A stretch of 63,172 nt of DNA from Limnohabitans sp. (GTDB lineage: Bacteria; Bacteroidota; Bacteroidia; Flavobacteriales; Flavobacteriaceae): the NCBI GenBank assembly GCA_030053945.1, contig JASGCW010000016.1:1-63172 (forward strand), in the 5' to 3' direction. The notes below the pieces were generated by a model, which searched no databases, had not been told where the DNA came from, and saw nothing but the letters and a program-made list of their open reading frames with translations. This document shows, piece by piece, positions 21,505 to 31,225 of this stretch (its first letter is position 1; every line of letters starts with the position of its first letter). The translations under genes and the position numbers were made by a program.

Positions 21505-21978
21505 ATGAACATCAAACTAATAGCCATTGGTAAAACAGATAATAAAAATCTTCAAACTTTAATTGATGATTATACTAAACGTTTGTCTTTTTATATCAAA
21601 TTTGAATTGGAGATAATTGCGGATATTAAAAATGTAAAAAACCTCAGCGAAGCACAACAAAAAGAAAAAGAAGGAGAATTAATTTTATCTAAAATTTCAG
21701 CTACAGACCAACTTATCCTCTTGGATGAAAATGGAAAATCTTTTTCTAGTGTTAGTTTCAGTGATGAATTACAAAAAAAAATGAATTCAGGTATAAAAAC
21801 GTTAGTTTTTGTAATAGGAGGTCCCTATGGATTTAGTGACGAAGTGTATAAAAAAGCACAAGGAAAAATAGCTCTTTCTGCTATGACTTTTTCCCATCAA
21901 ATGGTACGTCTTTTTTTTATTGAGCAACTTTATAGAGGATTTACTATCTTGCGTAACGAACCCTATCATCACCAATAA
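21505..21978 (+). CDS. rlmH: 23S rRNA (pseudouridine1915-N3)-methyltransferase
   Basis: RlmH is a SPOUT-class methyltransferase that modifies pseudouridine 1915 in helix 69 of 23S rRNA. The 157 residues match its length and motifs: MNIKLIAIGKTDNK, LILLDENGKSFSS, FVIGGPYGFSDEVY and the C-terminal LSAMTFSHQMVRLFFIEQLYRGFTI, ending NEPYHH. A TATTTTTG -7 element lies at 21482-21489. The stop codon is directly followed by the ATG of a glycosyltransferase gene. Confidence 0.96.
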   Translation: MNIKLIAIGKTDNKNLQTLIDDYTKRLSFYIKFELEIIADIKNVKNLSEAQQKEKEGELILSKISATDQLILLDENGKSFSSVSFSDELQKKMNSGIKTLVFVIGGPYGFSDEVYKKAQGKIALSAMTFSHQMVRLFFIEQLYRGFTILRNEPYHHQ

Positions 21979-22875
21979 ATGCTTTCTGTTTTAATTCCTA
22001 CATATAATTACAACACTATTGACTTAGTTAAAGAAATTCACAATCAATGTGAAACTGAAGGAATTATTTATGAAGTTTTAGTTTTAGATGATGGTTCTAC
22101 TAATATAGATATAATAGCCAAAAACGACAAAATAAATGAGCTTACAAATTGTCGATTTGAAAAAAATAAATCAAATCAAGGCAGGGCAACTAATATGAAT
22201 TTATTGTCACAAAAAGCATGTTATAGCTGGTTGCTTTTTTTAGATTGTGACACTTTTCCTAGAGAAAAAAATTTCATCAGAAAGTATGTTGAAAATTTTA
22301 ATAATGAATCAAAAAAAGTCTTTTTCGGTGGAATTTGCTATAAAAGTACAATTCCAGCAGAAGAAGAAATATTACGATGGAAATACGGAAAATGCAGAGA
22401 AGAGATAACGGTAGAAAAAAGAAAATCAAACCCTTATCAAACAACTCTCACCTCTAATTTATTAATTCATAAATCTATTTTTGAGAAAATAACTTTTGAA
22501 GAAAAAATTAAAGAATATGGGTATGAAGATTTTGTTTTTATCGAAAATCTTAAACGTAATAACTTCTTAGTTGAACATATTGATAATTGCACTTTTCATC
22601 TCAACTACGAAAATTCTAATGTTTTTTTAAAGAAAACAGAAAAAGCGATAGAGACTTTAGCCTTTATAGAAAAACACGAATTGACTAGTGAAAAAACAAA
22701 AGTTCAAAAAGCTTACGGTCTTTTGAGTAAAATAAAACTCGTCTGGCTGTTTAGATTTTTTTTCAAATTATCCGAAAAACTAATCTATAGAAATTTAACT
22801 TCTAAAAATCCAAGTATACTATTATTCGATATTTTTAAACTTGGAATTTATTTGAATTTAAAACAATCTCATTAA
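21979..22875 (+). CDS. Family 2 glycosyltransferase
   Basis: The 298 residues start MLSVLIPTYNYN and show a GT-A fold with VLDDGST, the metal-binding segment LFLDCDTFP and an acceptor-site region YGYEDFVFIENL. It probably transfers a sugar onto a surface polysaccharide or lipid carrier at the inner membrane. The gene starts on the base after the rlmH stop, so the two are translationally linked although unrelated in function. Its 3' end overlaps the convergent GT4 gene by 41 nt. The sugar is unknown. Confidence 0.88.
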   Translation: MLSVLIPTYNYNTIDLVKEIHNQCETEGIIYEVLVLDDGSTNIDIIAKNDKINELTNCRFEKNKSNQGRATNMNLLSQKACYSWLLFLDCDTFPREKNFIRKYVENFNNESKKVFFGGICYKSTIPAEEEILRWKYGKCREEITVEKRKSNPYQTTLTSNLLIHKSIFEKITFEEKIKEYGYEDFVFIENLKRNNFLVEHIDNCTFHLNYENSNVFLKKTEKAIETLAFIEKHELTSEKTKVQKAYGLLSKIKLVWLFRFFFKLSEKLIYRNLTSKNPSILLFDIFKLGIYLNLKQSH

Positions 22876-23938
22876 AAAAATTACAATATTGCCTAATTAT
22901 TTTACTCACTTCGTATTTTTTTAATGTTTCACTTGAAATATTTCCTATTTCGCTTCTTAAATTTTTATTTTCTATTAGCTGAAAAATTTTTTTTACAAAC
23001 TCATTTTGATTATCATTTTCTATCAAAAAACCATTTTTCCCATTCTCGATTATTTCTCTAGGTCCTACAGGACAGTCGTAAGCTATGATTGGCAAACCAT
23101 AATTCATTGCTTCTAATAAAACCATTCCAAATCCTTCTTGTCGTGAAGTCATCAAATAAATTGAGGAAGAAATATATATTTCCTCAATATTTTGTTTTGG
23201 TTTATAAAAGTTTACATTATTCTCTAATTCAAGTTTTTTTGATAACATTAGGTTATCATCATATAAAAACCCTTCACCATAAATGTTAAGTGTCCAATCT
23301 GGGTGTTTTTTAATCACTTCCCTCCAAATGTGCAACAATCTATCAATTCCTTTTTCGTAGGTATGTCTAGCCAAGCAAATACATTTTTTCTCAGTTAACG
23401 AGGATTTATCGGTTTCCTTAATTTCTATAGGATTAGGAATAATTATTCCATTTGAATTCCATTCAGCCTGACTTGACTCACTAAGAAAAATACGATGTTT
23501 AAAAGTATTTAATAATATTTTACGAATCCATACTCTGAAAGAAGCAAAAAAAGAAGAAGATAAAAAATGGGATTCATTAAATCTAGAACCATGAACCTCG
23601 AACACAACTGGCGCATTTGCTTTTACAAATAAATTAAAACAAAAACCTTTCCATCCAAAATCACAAACAATTATAATATCTGGTTTAATACATTTTATTT
23701 CTTTCCTGACTTTCTTATAATATTTTAAAATCCTAAAAAGCTTAAACCCTTTGACTTTTATATCTTTTTGCGAAATTTTACTTGAAAAATTGTAAAAATG
23801 AGTATTTTCATCACTGTTCGAAGTAATAAAACACACTTCTTGATTCATCTCTTCAATTAAATATCTTGATTTTAGTGCTAAAACTCTTTCCAAACCACCT
23901 GCCCCACTAATTTGAGGAGCTATATATAGAATTTTCAT
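22835..23938 (-). CDS. Family 4 glycosyltransferase
   Basis: The 367 residues match the GT-B fold of the GT4 family, with an N-terminal YIAPQISGAGGLERV glycine loop and the donor-binding stretch SRQEGFGMVLLEAMNYGLP (EX7E motif) followed by AYDCPVGPREII. It likely uses a nucleotide sugar to extend the cell-surface polysaccharide. It overlaps the FdtA-like gene by 4 nt (ATGA). The last 41 nt overlap the end of the convergent GT2 gene at 21979-22875. Confidence 0.9.
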   Translation of the reverse strand: MKILYIAPQISGAGGLERVLALKSRYLIEEMNQEVCFITSNSDENTHFYNFSSKISQKDIKVKGFKLFRILKYYKKVRKEIKCIKPDIIIVCDFGWKGFCFNLFVKANAPVVFEVHGSRFNESHFLSSSFFASFRVWIRKILLNTFKHRIFLSESSQAEWNSNGIIIPNPIEIKETDKSSLTEKKCICLARHTYEKGIDRLLHIWREVIKKHPDWTLNIYGEGFLYDDNLMLSKKLELENNVNFYKPKQNIEEIYISSSIYLMTSRQEGFGMVLLEAMNYGLPIIAYDCPVGPREIIENGKNGFLIENDNQNEFVKKIFQLIENKNLRSEIGNISSETLKKYEVSKIIRQYCNFFNEIVLNSNKFQV

Positions 23939-24327
23939 TTCTTTGAGGCTAAAAATTCACCATAATCTCTTATATAATCATCTTCTGAAAACAAATCAGA
24001 ATTCAACACTAAACAAACTGAACCTGATGAAAAATTACTTAACTCCCTCCAAATTCCTGGAGGAATATGCAACCCTATATTGGGTTTATTTAGGAAAAAA
24101 GTCTTTTTTTTAGCACCATCTTCAACAACAACCTCAAAACTTCCGCTCAAAGCTATTAAAAATTCATCTTGTCTAACATGAGAATGCCCACCTCTATAGG
24201 CATTACTAGGCACGTCAAATAAATAATACACTCTCTTAAAATTAAAAGGTAAAATACCTTCTTGAATAAAAGATAAATTCCCTCTATAATCTTCTATAAC
24301 AGGTAAATCAATAAGTTTTATATTCAT
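23935..24327 (-). CDS. FdtA/QdtA-type sugar 3,4-ketoisomerase (cupin)
   Basis: This WxcM-like cupin matches dTDP-4-dehydro-6-deoxyglucose 3,4-ketoisomerases in length (about 130 residues) and motifs: LPVIEDYRGNLSFIQEG, RVYYLFDVP, RGGHSHVRQDEFLIALSGS and LHIPPGIWREL. Such enzymes make the 3-keto sugar that a FdtB/QdtB aminotransferase converts to Fuc3N or Qui3N. A DegT-type aminotransferase lies at 30143-31225. I start at 24327 (MNIKLIDLP), one nucleotide after the upstream stop. A start at 24342 would overlap that gene by 14 nt. The exact stereochemistry cannot be read from sequence. Confidence 0.85.
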   Translation of the reverse strand: MNIKLIDLPVIEDYRGNLSFIQEGILPFNFKRVYYLFDVPSNAYRGGHSHVRQDEFLIALSGSFEVVVEDGAKKKTFFLNKPNIGLHIPPGIWRELSNFSSGSVCLVLNSDLFSEDDYIRDYGEFLASKK

Positions 24328-24328
24328 A

Positions 24329-25705
24329 CTATCTGACAACATTAATTTTTACATTAAAATACATTTCTTGATTCTTTTTAATCCAAATATTTTCTGGAGT
24401 TTCAGGATAACCATAATCTGAAAAATAATAAATATTATTACTCAATTTAGGGTCAATTAGTTTAACTTTTACCTTTTTTCCTTTAGAATTTTCTAAAAAA
24501 ACTACTCTTTTATCTATCTCATTTTTAAGCACTAATCCTCTTTTAAAATAAGAAGCATTTAACAAAAAAAAACTTAAACCAAATAATAGCAAAATAAAAT
24601 TGTACTTAAAATTTATTTTTTCAATAATTAATCTCTTAAACACTCTAATAATTATGTCAATAAAGAATAAAATCATAAAGAAAACAAAAAAAATTGATGT
24701 TCTGAATGAGGTCATAGATGGAATAAATATAAATGGTAAAATTGATGAAACTCCTATAATTGCCCATTTAAAAAAACTTAAAAATGTAAATAAGACTTCT
24801 TTAAATTGCCAATTTCTAATCCTCTTAACTTTTAAAAAATCAACTCCAACACTAAAAAAATCTTTTAAAAAAACAAGTCCGACAAAAATTAATAAAATAA
24901 TAAAAAAATACAATCTTTTTGAATGAACAAAAATTAGAATGAACATATTTTTGATTAATTCAAAGATTGCAAAATCAAAGGATTTAACATTTAAAGCTTT
25001 TATCCTTACTAAATTTCCTGGAGCAAACTGTATAATAGATAACCCTAAGAAAAGAAAAAGCACTACTAAAACATTAAAATAAAATAATTGTTTATTCTCT
25101 TTATGCTTAGATGTAGATAATGTAATTAAAACCAAAACTATTAACGGTATAGTAAGATTCTGTGTCAAGCCTCCTGTAATAACAGTAAAAACAAAAAACA
25201 GATATCTATAATTATTTATATTGGATTTTTGAAAGTTTAAAAAAAGAACAACCCATATTGCTCCTATTAATAAATCAAAAGCATAAACTCCACCCACAGC
25301 CCAAAAAACTACTTCATTTAAAATTGGCATTGAAGCAAACCATAATAGAATTGCAAATAATAATCCTGTAAAAGAATTTAATCCAAAATTAGACCCATTG
25401 CTTTCGCTTTTTAAAATATTTTGAATTAAAAATCCACTAAATAAAAAACATAATGTCCAAAAAAGAAAAACAAATTTTATAGAAAAAAAATGTAGTATAA
25501 AACATTGTACAAATGCCCCTAAACTCAAAAACCTTCCATCCCAACTAAAATAACCTCCTATACAATTTCTGATTATTCCAAGTTCGCTGATATTGAGCAT
25601 AAAACCATAATCATCAGTTTTATAAAAAGCATTAAACGAAAGAATTAATATCGAAATGATGCACAAAACAATAATAATCTTGTTTATTTTTTTCAATTCA
25701 ACCAT
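24329..25705 (-). CDS. DUF6056-like polytopic membrane protein
   Basis: The 458 residues contain about eleven hydrophobic helices. The first periplasmic loop holds YKTDDYGFM and SWDGRFLS, with acidic residues placed as in GT-C glycosyltransferases and the DUF6056/GtrC-like families. The C-terminus is a soluble tail with FSDYGYPETPENIWI. It may transfer sugars from a polyprenyl carrier, or act like a Wzy-type polymerase. The locus otherwise lacks an obvious polymerase. It lies upstream of the FdtA-like gene. Confidence 0.6.
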   Translation of the reverse strand: MVELKKINKIIIVLCIISILILSFNAFYKTDDYGFMLNISELGIIRNCIGGYFSWDGRFLSLGAFVQCFILHFFSIKFVFLFWTLCFLFSGFLIQNILKSESNGSNFGLNSFTGLLFAILLWFASMPILNEVVFWAVGGVYAFDLLIGAIWVVLFLNFQKSNINNYRYLFFVFTVITGGLTQNLTIPLIVLVLITLSTSKHKENKQLFYFNVLVVLFLFLGLSIIQFAPGNLVRIKALNVKSFDFAIFELIKNMFILIFVHSKRLYFFIILLIFVGLVFLKDFFSVGVDFLKVKRIRNWQFKEVLFTFLSFFKWAIIGVSSILPFIFIPSMTSFRTSIFFVFFMILFFIDIIIRVFKRLIIEKINFKYNFILLLFGLSFFLLNASYFKRGLVLKNEIDKRVVFLENSKGKKVKVKLIDPKLSNNIYYFSDYGYPETPENIWIKKNQEMYFNVKINVVR

Positions 25706-25752
25706 ATACTAAAATCGTTAAAATATTTTAACTTTCGCAAATATATTGTTTT

Positions 25753-26646
25753 ATGAACGAAAAGCCACTTGTATCTGTAATTTGTCTTAATTATAATCAT
25801 AGTAAGTATGTGATTGAATGTTTGAATTCAGTAAAAAATCAATCCTATCATAATGTAGAATTAATAATTATAGATGATTATAGCACAGACAATTCTATTG
25901 AGATAATAAATAATTGGCTTGAAAAAAATCCAAACATTGTGTTTTTACAAAACAACACAAACTTAGGAAACACTAAATCATTTAATAAAGCCGCGAAAAT
26001 TGCTAAAGGAGATTACTTACTTGATTTAGCTGCTGATGATGTTTTACTCCCAGATTGTATTGAAAAACAAATTGAGAAATTTCAAACTTCAGGATATAGA
26101 AATCTAGGTTTGGTTTATGGTAATCTGGAAAACATAAATGAAGACGGGACATTTAATTCCTATTATTTTGAAGTTGGCACAAATAAGAAAGTACTAACCA
26201 AAAGAAAAACTGGAGACATTTATTCGTCTATTATTAGCACTGGTAAAATAATATGTTCTCCATCTGCTTTACTTAGAAAATCTGTTTTTGACAAATTAGG
26301 AGGTTATGATAAAAATTTAGTTTACGAAGACTTGGATTATTGGATTAGGTTGTCTAGAGACTATGAGATTGACTTTGTAGATCACATTCTAGTAAAAAAA
26401 AGAATTCTTACTAATTCTTTAGGTACAAAATTTCATCAAAAACAGTATAGCAAAAGAATGGGAGAAAGTACTTATATCATAATAAAAAAAGCTTTATCTA
26501 TGTGTAAAAACCAGGATGAATATCGAGCGCTTTTGAAAAAAGTGCACTATGAAATTATACTAATGTATAAATTCAATAACTATTCTCTTTTATTAAAATT
26601 ACTTTCTATAAAATTAAAAATACATAAAATAATTTTAAATCAGTAA
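25753..26646 (+). CDS. Family 2 glycosyltransferase
   Basis: The 297-residue protein starts with the GT2 hallmark VSVICLNYNHSKYVIECL, then IIDDYSTDNS, the DXD-like LDLAADDVLLP and YEDLDYWIRLS. It is a GT-A fold cytoplasmic transferase, probably for the surface polysaccharide. It is transcribed opposite to its neighbours on both sides, so it has its own promoter (TAACTTTC lies about 24 nt before the ATG). The donor sugar cannot be predicted. Confidence 0.88.
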   Translation: MNEKPLVSVICLNYNHSKYVIECLNSVKNQSYHNVELIIIDDYSTDNSIEIINNWLEKNPNIVFLQNNTNLGNTKSFNKAAKIAKGDYLLDLAADDVLLPDCIEKQIEKFQTSGYRNLGLVYGNLENINEDGTFNSYYFEVGTNKKVLTKRKTGDIYSSIISTGKIICSPSALLRKSVFDKLGGYDKNLVYEDLDYWIRLSRDYEIDFVDHILVKKRILTNSLGTKFHQKQYSKRMGESTYIIIKKALSMCKNQDEYRALLKKVHYEIILMYKFNNYSLLLKLLSIKLKIHKIILNQ

Positions 26647-26657
26647 TGAGAAAGGTT

Positions 26658-27692
26658 TCATTTTGAATTATTTTTTTCTTTACATATTAGTTTATGTAAA
26701 GGTTTTTCAACCCAAATATGAATACAAATTGCTAAAATATTCAAAATCAAAAAATGCGCAATATAATGTATTCTTTGATGGAGAAAACCTGATAAAATAC
26801 CTAAATGAATCAGATAAAAAACGTAGGAACTTTTGCCTAAAATCTGAAAAACTTTTGTTTCTAATAGCTGTCTAAAAATCGTATTTTCCACTATAAGCCC
26901 ATAAAATAAAGGCAAAAAAACAAATAAAGGCAAAAACACTGTATTCAAAAATTTTCCCCATAAAACATCAGTCCCTACATCATTAACTGAGGGTTTTAAT
27001 AAAACTAATCCACATAAAGATATAAACAATAACAGTAAGCTTAAATAGGTCACTTTGAATTTAAAAATAGTTTTAAACGTATTAAAATAGACAGCTAAAA
27101 ATATACCTAAAAAGAATTCTAAACTCCTTCCAAAAAAAGTAAAATCTAGCATAAAACCTATTTGATTGAAATAGATTAGAAAACCAATAATTAAAAGAAG
27201 AGTAGGTAAAATGACAAAAAAATATTTATTCTTTTTTATAAATAAAAAGAAAATTGGCGCTGTAAAATAAAAAAACTCTTCTACAGTTAATGACCAACCT
27301 TGTGCTACTCCAGAAAATTTATAAGAATCAAAAAAACCTCTCAAAAAAGTAATATTCAGCAAAAAAAGTTTCCATTGCAAACCATTTCCTTTTATGAACC
27401 AAAACACAAAAGTGAATAAGGTTAATAAAAAATATATAGGATAAATTCTAGCAAATCTATTCTTTAGATAATTCTTCCAATCAATTTCCAAATCATAATA
27501 TCTATAAGCAATTAAATATCCACTTAAAAAGAAAAAAAGTGTAACTCCAATATGCATTTCTGTAAACAAATCATACAAAAATGGAAATGTTTCTCGATTT
27601 CCTATTGGGTTAAAATGATGAAAGAAGACCATAAAGGCTGCTATAGCTCTAAGACCTGTTAAAGATTTATAATATAATGATTGATTGTTCAA
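26658..27692 (-). CDS. Acyltransferase 3 (OafA/YrhL-type)
   Basis: The 344-residue polytopic protein has about ten membrane helices and the acyltransferase-3 motifs: SLTGLRAIAAFMVFFHHFNP near the N-terminus, then LFFFLSGYLIAYRY, RFARIYPIYF and GQGWSLTVEEFFYF-like sequence (AQGWSLTVEEFF). These enzymes acetylate sugars in surface polysaccharides at the inner membrane. It overlaps the flippase gene by 4 nt (ATGA), which ties it to that operon. Confidence 0.92.
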   Translation of the reverse strand: MNNQSLYYKSLTGLRAIAAFMVFFHHFNPIGNRETFPFLYDLFTEMHIGVTLFFFLSGYLIAYRYYDLEIDWKNYLKNRFARIYPIYFLLTLFTFVFWFIKGNGLQWKLFLLNITFLRGFFDSYKFSGVAQGWSLTVEEFFYFTAPIFFLFIKKNKYFFVILPTLLLIIGFLIYFNQIGFMLDFTFFGRSLEFFLGIFLAVYFNTFKTIFKFKVTYLSLLLLFISLCGLVLLKPSVNDVGTDVLWGKFLNTVFLPLFVFLPLFYGLIVENTIFRQLLETKVFQILGKSSYVFYLIHLGILSGFLHQRIHYIAHFLILNILAICIHIWVEKPLHKLICKEKNNSK

Positions 27693-29161
27693 AATTTAGA
27701 CTTAATTTTCACTAGTATTTGTTTCAGATTTACTTTTTTATCTATTTGATATAATGAATAAAAACAAATCATCACAAACCACAAAATTGATATTATTAAA
27801 TTGAATTCATATTCTATTAACCTAAAAACTAAAGCTATTGCATAAAATGAAAAACAAATAAAAATCATTGCTAATGTTGCTTTTTCATATATAAAACCAT
27901 ACTTAGCTATCAAAAGATAACTTATAAATATAGCATAAAGTAAAAAATTAAGTCCCATTGCTAGCCCTAAACCTTGCAAACCAAAAAATTTATAAAACAA
28001 AATACTTAAGGTAACATTTAAAAAATCAGCAATTAGTTCGAGAAAAAAATACCTACGATTATCCTTTAATGCTAACAAATAAAAACTTAATGGCCAAGAA
28101 ACCGCTTTTATAATTACAGAAAACAACCCCACTTCTAAAATCATTATTACAGATAGAAATTGCTTTGTATAAAATAGTGATATAAAAAATGAATCAAAGC
28201 TTAAAACACCTATTACTATAGGTAAAACCAATAAAAGTGCAATTTGAATTTGGTTATTAATTAGTGAATGCGATTCTTTTTTTAATTTTACAATAGAAGT
28301 TAATTTTGGGTAGAAATCTGATGCCATTGATGTAAAAACTAATCCTACATAAGAAATCATTATAGTGAGCGCTACATCATAAAAACCAATTATTTCAATT
28401 CCATTGTGACATTCCTTTAAATAATATTTTGTGAAAAAAGTACAGATATATCCAAAAATACCATTAACTGATAATAAAAACCCTGTTTTCAGAAGATGTT
28501 TCGTTTCACGAAAGGTAGCCTTTATTGATATAAATTTCGAAAAAAATGGAATCTCCTGAGTAAAAAAACTCGGAATCAAATAACCTAGTAAACTATTTAG
28601 AAACAAAACAAAAACAATTGCTTTGATTCCAAATAAAAAATAGAGAACGATACTTAATAAAGTAATAACTAATGAATTTAAGACTTGAACTAACGCAAAT
28701 TTTCTTACTTGCTGTGAACCTTGCAAATAACAAGTTTTAAAATTACCCAAAGCTGAGAAAACAAATTGAAATGCTAATAAAACACTCCAGAAAAAAGAAA
28801 AATCATCTAAGATGGTATCGTCCACGAATGGTATCGCTCCTAGAAAAACCAAAAAACCAAATATTCCAACATATAAAGACCAATTATGAAGCAAATTAAT
28901 GTTTCTATCAAAGTTTTCTTTTCCTTTTAATAAACTTATTTCTCTGACCAATATTGTTTGCAGTCCAAAATTACATATTGCAGTTACAATATTTAAAATA
29001 GACTGTAAATATCCTAACTTCCCTACACCAGTAACCCCTAAATATAAAGCTACAATTTTGACGCTAAATATTGCCAAAACAATTTTGACTACTTGAACTA
29101 AACCAAATACTCCAGTTGTTTTTAAAATTGATTTATGTGATGTTTCTACACTAGTACTCAT
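27689..29161 (-). CDS. O-antigen/polysaccharide flippase (Wzx-like)
   Basis: The 490 residues form about twelve to fourteen membrane helices of the MOP/polysaccharide-transport superfamily. The first region GVFGLVQVVKIVLAIFSVKI, followed by ALYLGVTGVGKLGYLQS, is typical of Wzx proteins. It likely moves lipid-linked oligosaccharides across the inner membrane. Its start overlaps the upstream glycosyltransferase gene by 11 nt. It is the only flippase in the locus, supporting a Wzx-dependent surface polysaccharide. Confidence 0.88.
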   Translation of the reverse strand: MSTSVETSHKSILKTTGVFGLVQVVKIVLAIFSVKIVALYLGVTGVGKLGYLQSILNIVTAICNFGLQTILVREISLLKGKENFDRNINLLHNWSLYVGIFGFLVFLGAIPFVDDTILDDFSFFWSVLLAFQFVFSALGNFKTCYLQGSQQVRKFALVQVLNSLVITLLSIVLYFLFGIKAIVFVLFLNSLLGYLIPSFFTQEIPFFSKFISIKATFRETKHLLKTGFLLSVNGIFGYICTFFTKYYLKECHNGIEIIGFYDVALTIMISYVGLVFTSMASDFYPKLTSIVKLKKESHSLINNQIQIALLLVLPIVIGVLSFDSFFISLFYTKQFLSVIMILEVGLFSVIIKAVSWPLSFYLLALKDNRRYFFLELIADFLNVTLSILFYKFFGLQGLGLAMGLNFLLYAIFISYLLIAKYGFIYEKATLAMIFICFSFYAIALVFRLIEYEFNLIISILWFVMICFYSLYQIDKKVNLKQILVKIKSKF

Positions 29162-30152
29162 TTATTCCGCATCCGATATCAATATACATATTTTTAAATT
29201 TCTGAGTCCATAAAAGCCATTTTTGATAAAATTCTAATGAAGATTTTCCTATTATTTCTTCTTTAAAATGAGTCAAATCAAAATCAACAGGTTCATTAGG
29301 ATGTATTTTTATCCTATCTGCAAACCATAATTCATTAAAAATAATGTTTGCCTTCTCAATATTAAAATCTACAACTAAATTCTTATCTAAGGCAGAAGAA
29401 ATAAAACCTGTTTTTAGATACTCTTCATTTGTTTTAGCTATTTTAGTCTTTGGATTTTTTTGCAAGTATTTCAAAACATTAAAGATTTGATTCTTCTCTT
29501 TCACTTTTTTTTGATCTTTATTCCACAATGACAAGAAAAAATCCTTAAAAAAAATAGCTCCAGCTACGTTATATAACTGATAATATTTTAATTCTTTCTC
29601 TTTTGAAAAAACACCTAACAGACGTAAGACTCCTTTCAGTTTTGGAATTTTCGTATGAAATATTAAATTATACAAAAAAGGGTTCTTAACAGAAATTTCG
29701 GATTCATATATATCTACAAAAGAATTGATTGAAGAAGTTTTTTGGGTTATCAAATTATTATTATTTAACCAAAATAACTTAACCATTACTGTATCACTCT
29801 CGCTTAATATTTTCGATAAATTTTCAAAAGAAATGGGTTTGGTAAACCACATATCATCTTCAAGCAATACAAAATAATCTGAAGAGTCTTTGGCTGCATT
29901 AACCCACAAATCTACAGGAATTTGTGTATCTAAATTTTTATTACTTTTAATTTGATTGTTTTTCTTTGCTGCTAATTTTGATTTAAAAATTTGAATAAAA
30001 GGATATTTTGATTGCAATTTTTGTAAATAAGCATCATCTGTACCATCATCAAGTATCTTTATTGCTGTAAAACCACTAGTATATTCATAAATAGAAGCTA
30101 AACATTTGTCTAGATAATATGGTCTATTAAATGATTTTATAATTATTTCCAT
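29151..30152 (-). CDS. Glycosyltransferase (GT-A, family 2-like)
   Basis: The 333-residue soluble protein starts MEIIIKSFNRPYYLDKCLAS, with IKILDDGTDD and an acidic YFVLLEDDMWFTKPIS segment acting as the metal-binding motif. The middle and C-terminal parts match nothing I recognise. It probably adds a sugar in the polysaccharide pathway. It overlaps the aminotransferase gene by 10 nt and the flippase gene by 11 nt, so it is part of one tight operon. Confidence 0.75.
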   Translation of the reverse strand: MEIIIKSFNRPYYLDKCLASIYEYTSGFTAIKILDDGTDDAYLQKLQSKYPFIQIFKSKLAAKKNNQIKSNKNLDTQIPVDLWVNAAKDSSDYFVLLEDDMWFTKPISFENLSKILSESDTVMVKLFWLNNNNLITQKTSSINSFVDIYESEISVKNPFLYNLIFHTKIPKLKGVLRLLGVFSKEKELKYYQLYNVAGAIFFKDFFLSLWNKDQKKVKEKNQIFNVLKYLQKNPKTKIAKTNEEYLKTGFISSALDKNLVVDFNIEKANIIFNELWFADRIKIHPNEPVDFDLTHFKEEIIGKSSLEFYQKWLLWTQKFKNMYIDIGCGINEY

Positions 30153-31225
30153 AAACTAACAACTTCTATAACACTACTCACCTCATCATCACTCATCACA
30201 GGACTCATAGGCAAACTCAAAACTTCATTGTGTATTTTCTCAGTAATTGGAAACGATAAATCATTCCATGCTGTCATTGCATTTTGTTTATGCGGAGGAA
30301 CAGGATAATGAATTAAAGTTTGAATTCCGTTTGTCTCTAAAAATTCTTTTAATTTATCTCTTTTTTCAGTTCTAATCACAAATACATGAAAAACGTGATT
30401 GCTTATGTCATCACATTGTGGAAGTATAATATTTGGGTTTTTAATTTCACATAAATACCTCTTTGCAATTTCTCTTCTCCTTGAATTATCTGCAAGCAAA
30501 TCTGGTAATTTACAATTTAAGAAAGCGGCTTGCAATTCATCTAAACGCGAATTATAACCTATAATTTCATTATAATATTTTTGCTTTGAACCGTAGTTAC
30601 GAAGCATTTCGATTTTTTCGGACAAAATAGAATCATTAGTCACAACAGCTCCTCCATCGCCTAAAGCTCCTAAATTTTTACCTGGATAAAAACTAAAAGT
30701 TCGGGTATGACTTCCTTTAAAATCCAATCCGTGTGCTTGTGCGCAATCTTCTACAATTAATAAGTTATACTTATATCCTATTTCAATTATTGATTCCATA
30801 TCAACTAACTGACCATAAAGGTGAACCACTAAAATTCCTTTCGTTTTATCCGAAATTTTTCCTTTGATTAGTTTTGGATTAATATTATAAGTTTCCAAAT
30901 GAGGTTCTACTAAAACAGGTACTAAACCAGCTTGCAGTATTCCTAGTATAGATGCAATATAGGTATTTGCTGGAACTATAATCTCGTCACCTTTTTTAAG
31001 TACCCCCATTTCGATATAACCTAAAAAAGTCAGCGTAATTGCATCTAAACCATTAGCAACACCTATACAATGTTCCATTTTGCAGTAGTTCGCAAAATTT
31101 GCTTCGAAAGCTTTAACTTCACTCCCTAGAATAAACCAACCACTATTCATTACCGCTTTCAATTTTTCTTGAAAGACAGTTTCATATCTTAGGTTTATCT
31201 TTTTTAAATCTAAAAATGGAATCAT
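30143..31225 (-). CDS. DegT/DnrJ/EryC1-family sugar aminotransferase (FdtB/QdtB-like)
   Basis: The 360 residues match PLP-dependent nucleotide-sugar aminotransferases: MIPFLDLKKINLRYE at the N-terminus, VANGLDAITL, EIIVPANTYIAS, VEDCAQAHG and the PLP Lys183 in SFYPGKNLGALGDGG. With the FdtA-like cupin in the same locus, transfer of the amino group to C3 of a dTDP-keto sugar (Fuc3N or Qui3N) is likely. It overlaps the upstream gene by 4 nt (ATGA). The product sugar is an inference. Confidence 0.88.
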   Translation of the reverse strand: MIPFLDLKKINLRYETVFQEKLKAVMNSGWFILGSEVKAFEANFANYCKMEHCIGVANGLDAITLTFLGYIEMGVLKKGDEIIVPANTYIASILGILQAGLVPVLVEPHLETYNINPKLIKGKISDKTKGILVVHLYGQLVDMESIIEIGYKYNLLIVEDCAQAHGLDFKGSHTRTFSFYPGKNLGALGDGGAVVTNDSILSEKIEMLRNYGSKQKYYNEIIGYNSRLDELQAAFLNCKLPDLLADNSRRREIAKRYLCEIKNPNIILPQCDDISNHVFHVFVIRTEKRDKLKEFLETNGIQTLIHYPVPPHKQNAMTAWNDLSFPITEKIHNEVLSLPMSPVMSDDEVSSVIEVVSLWK

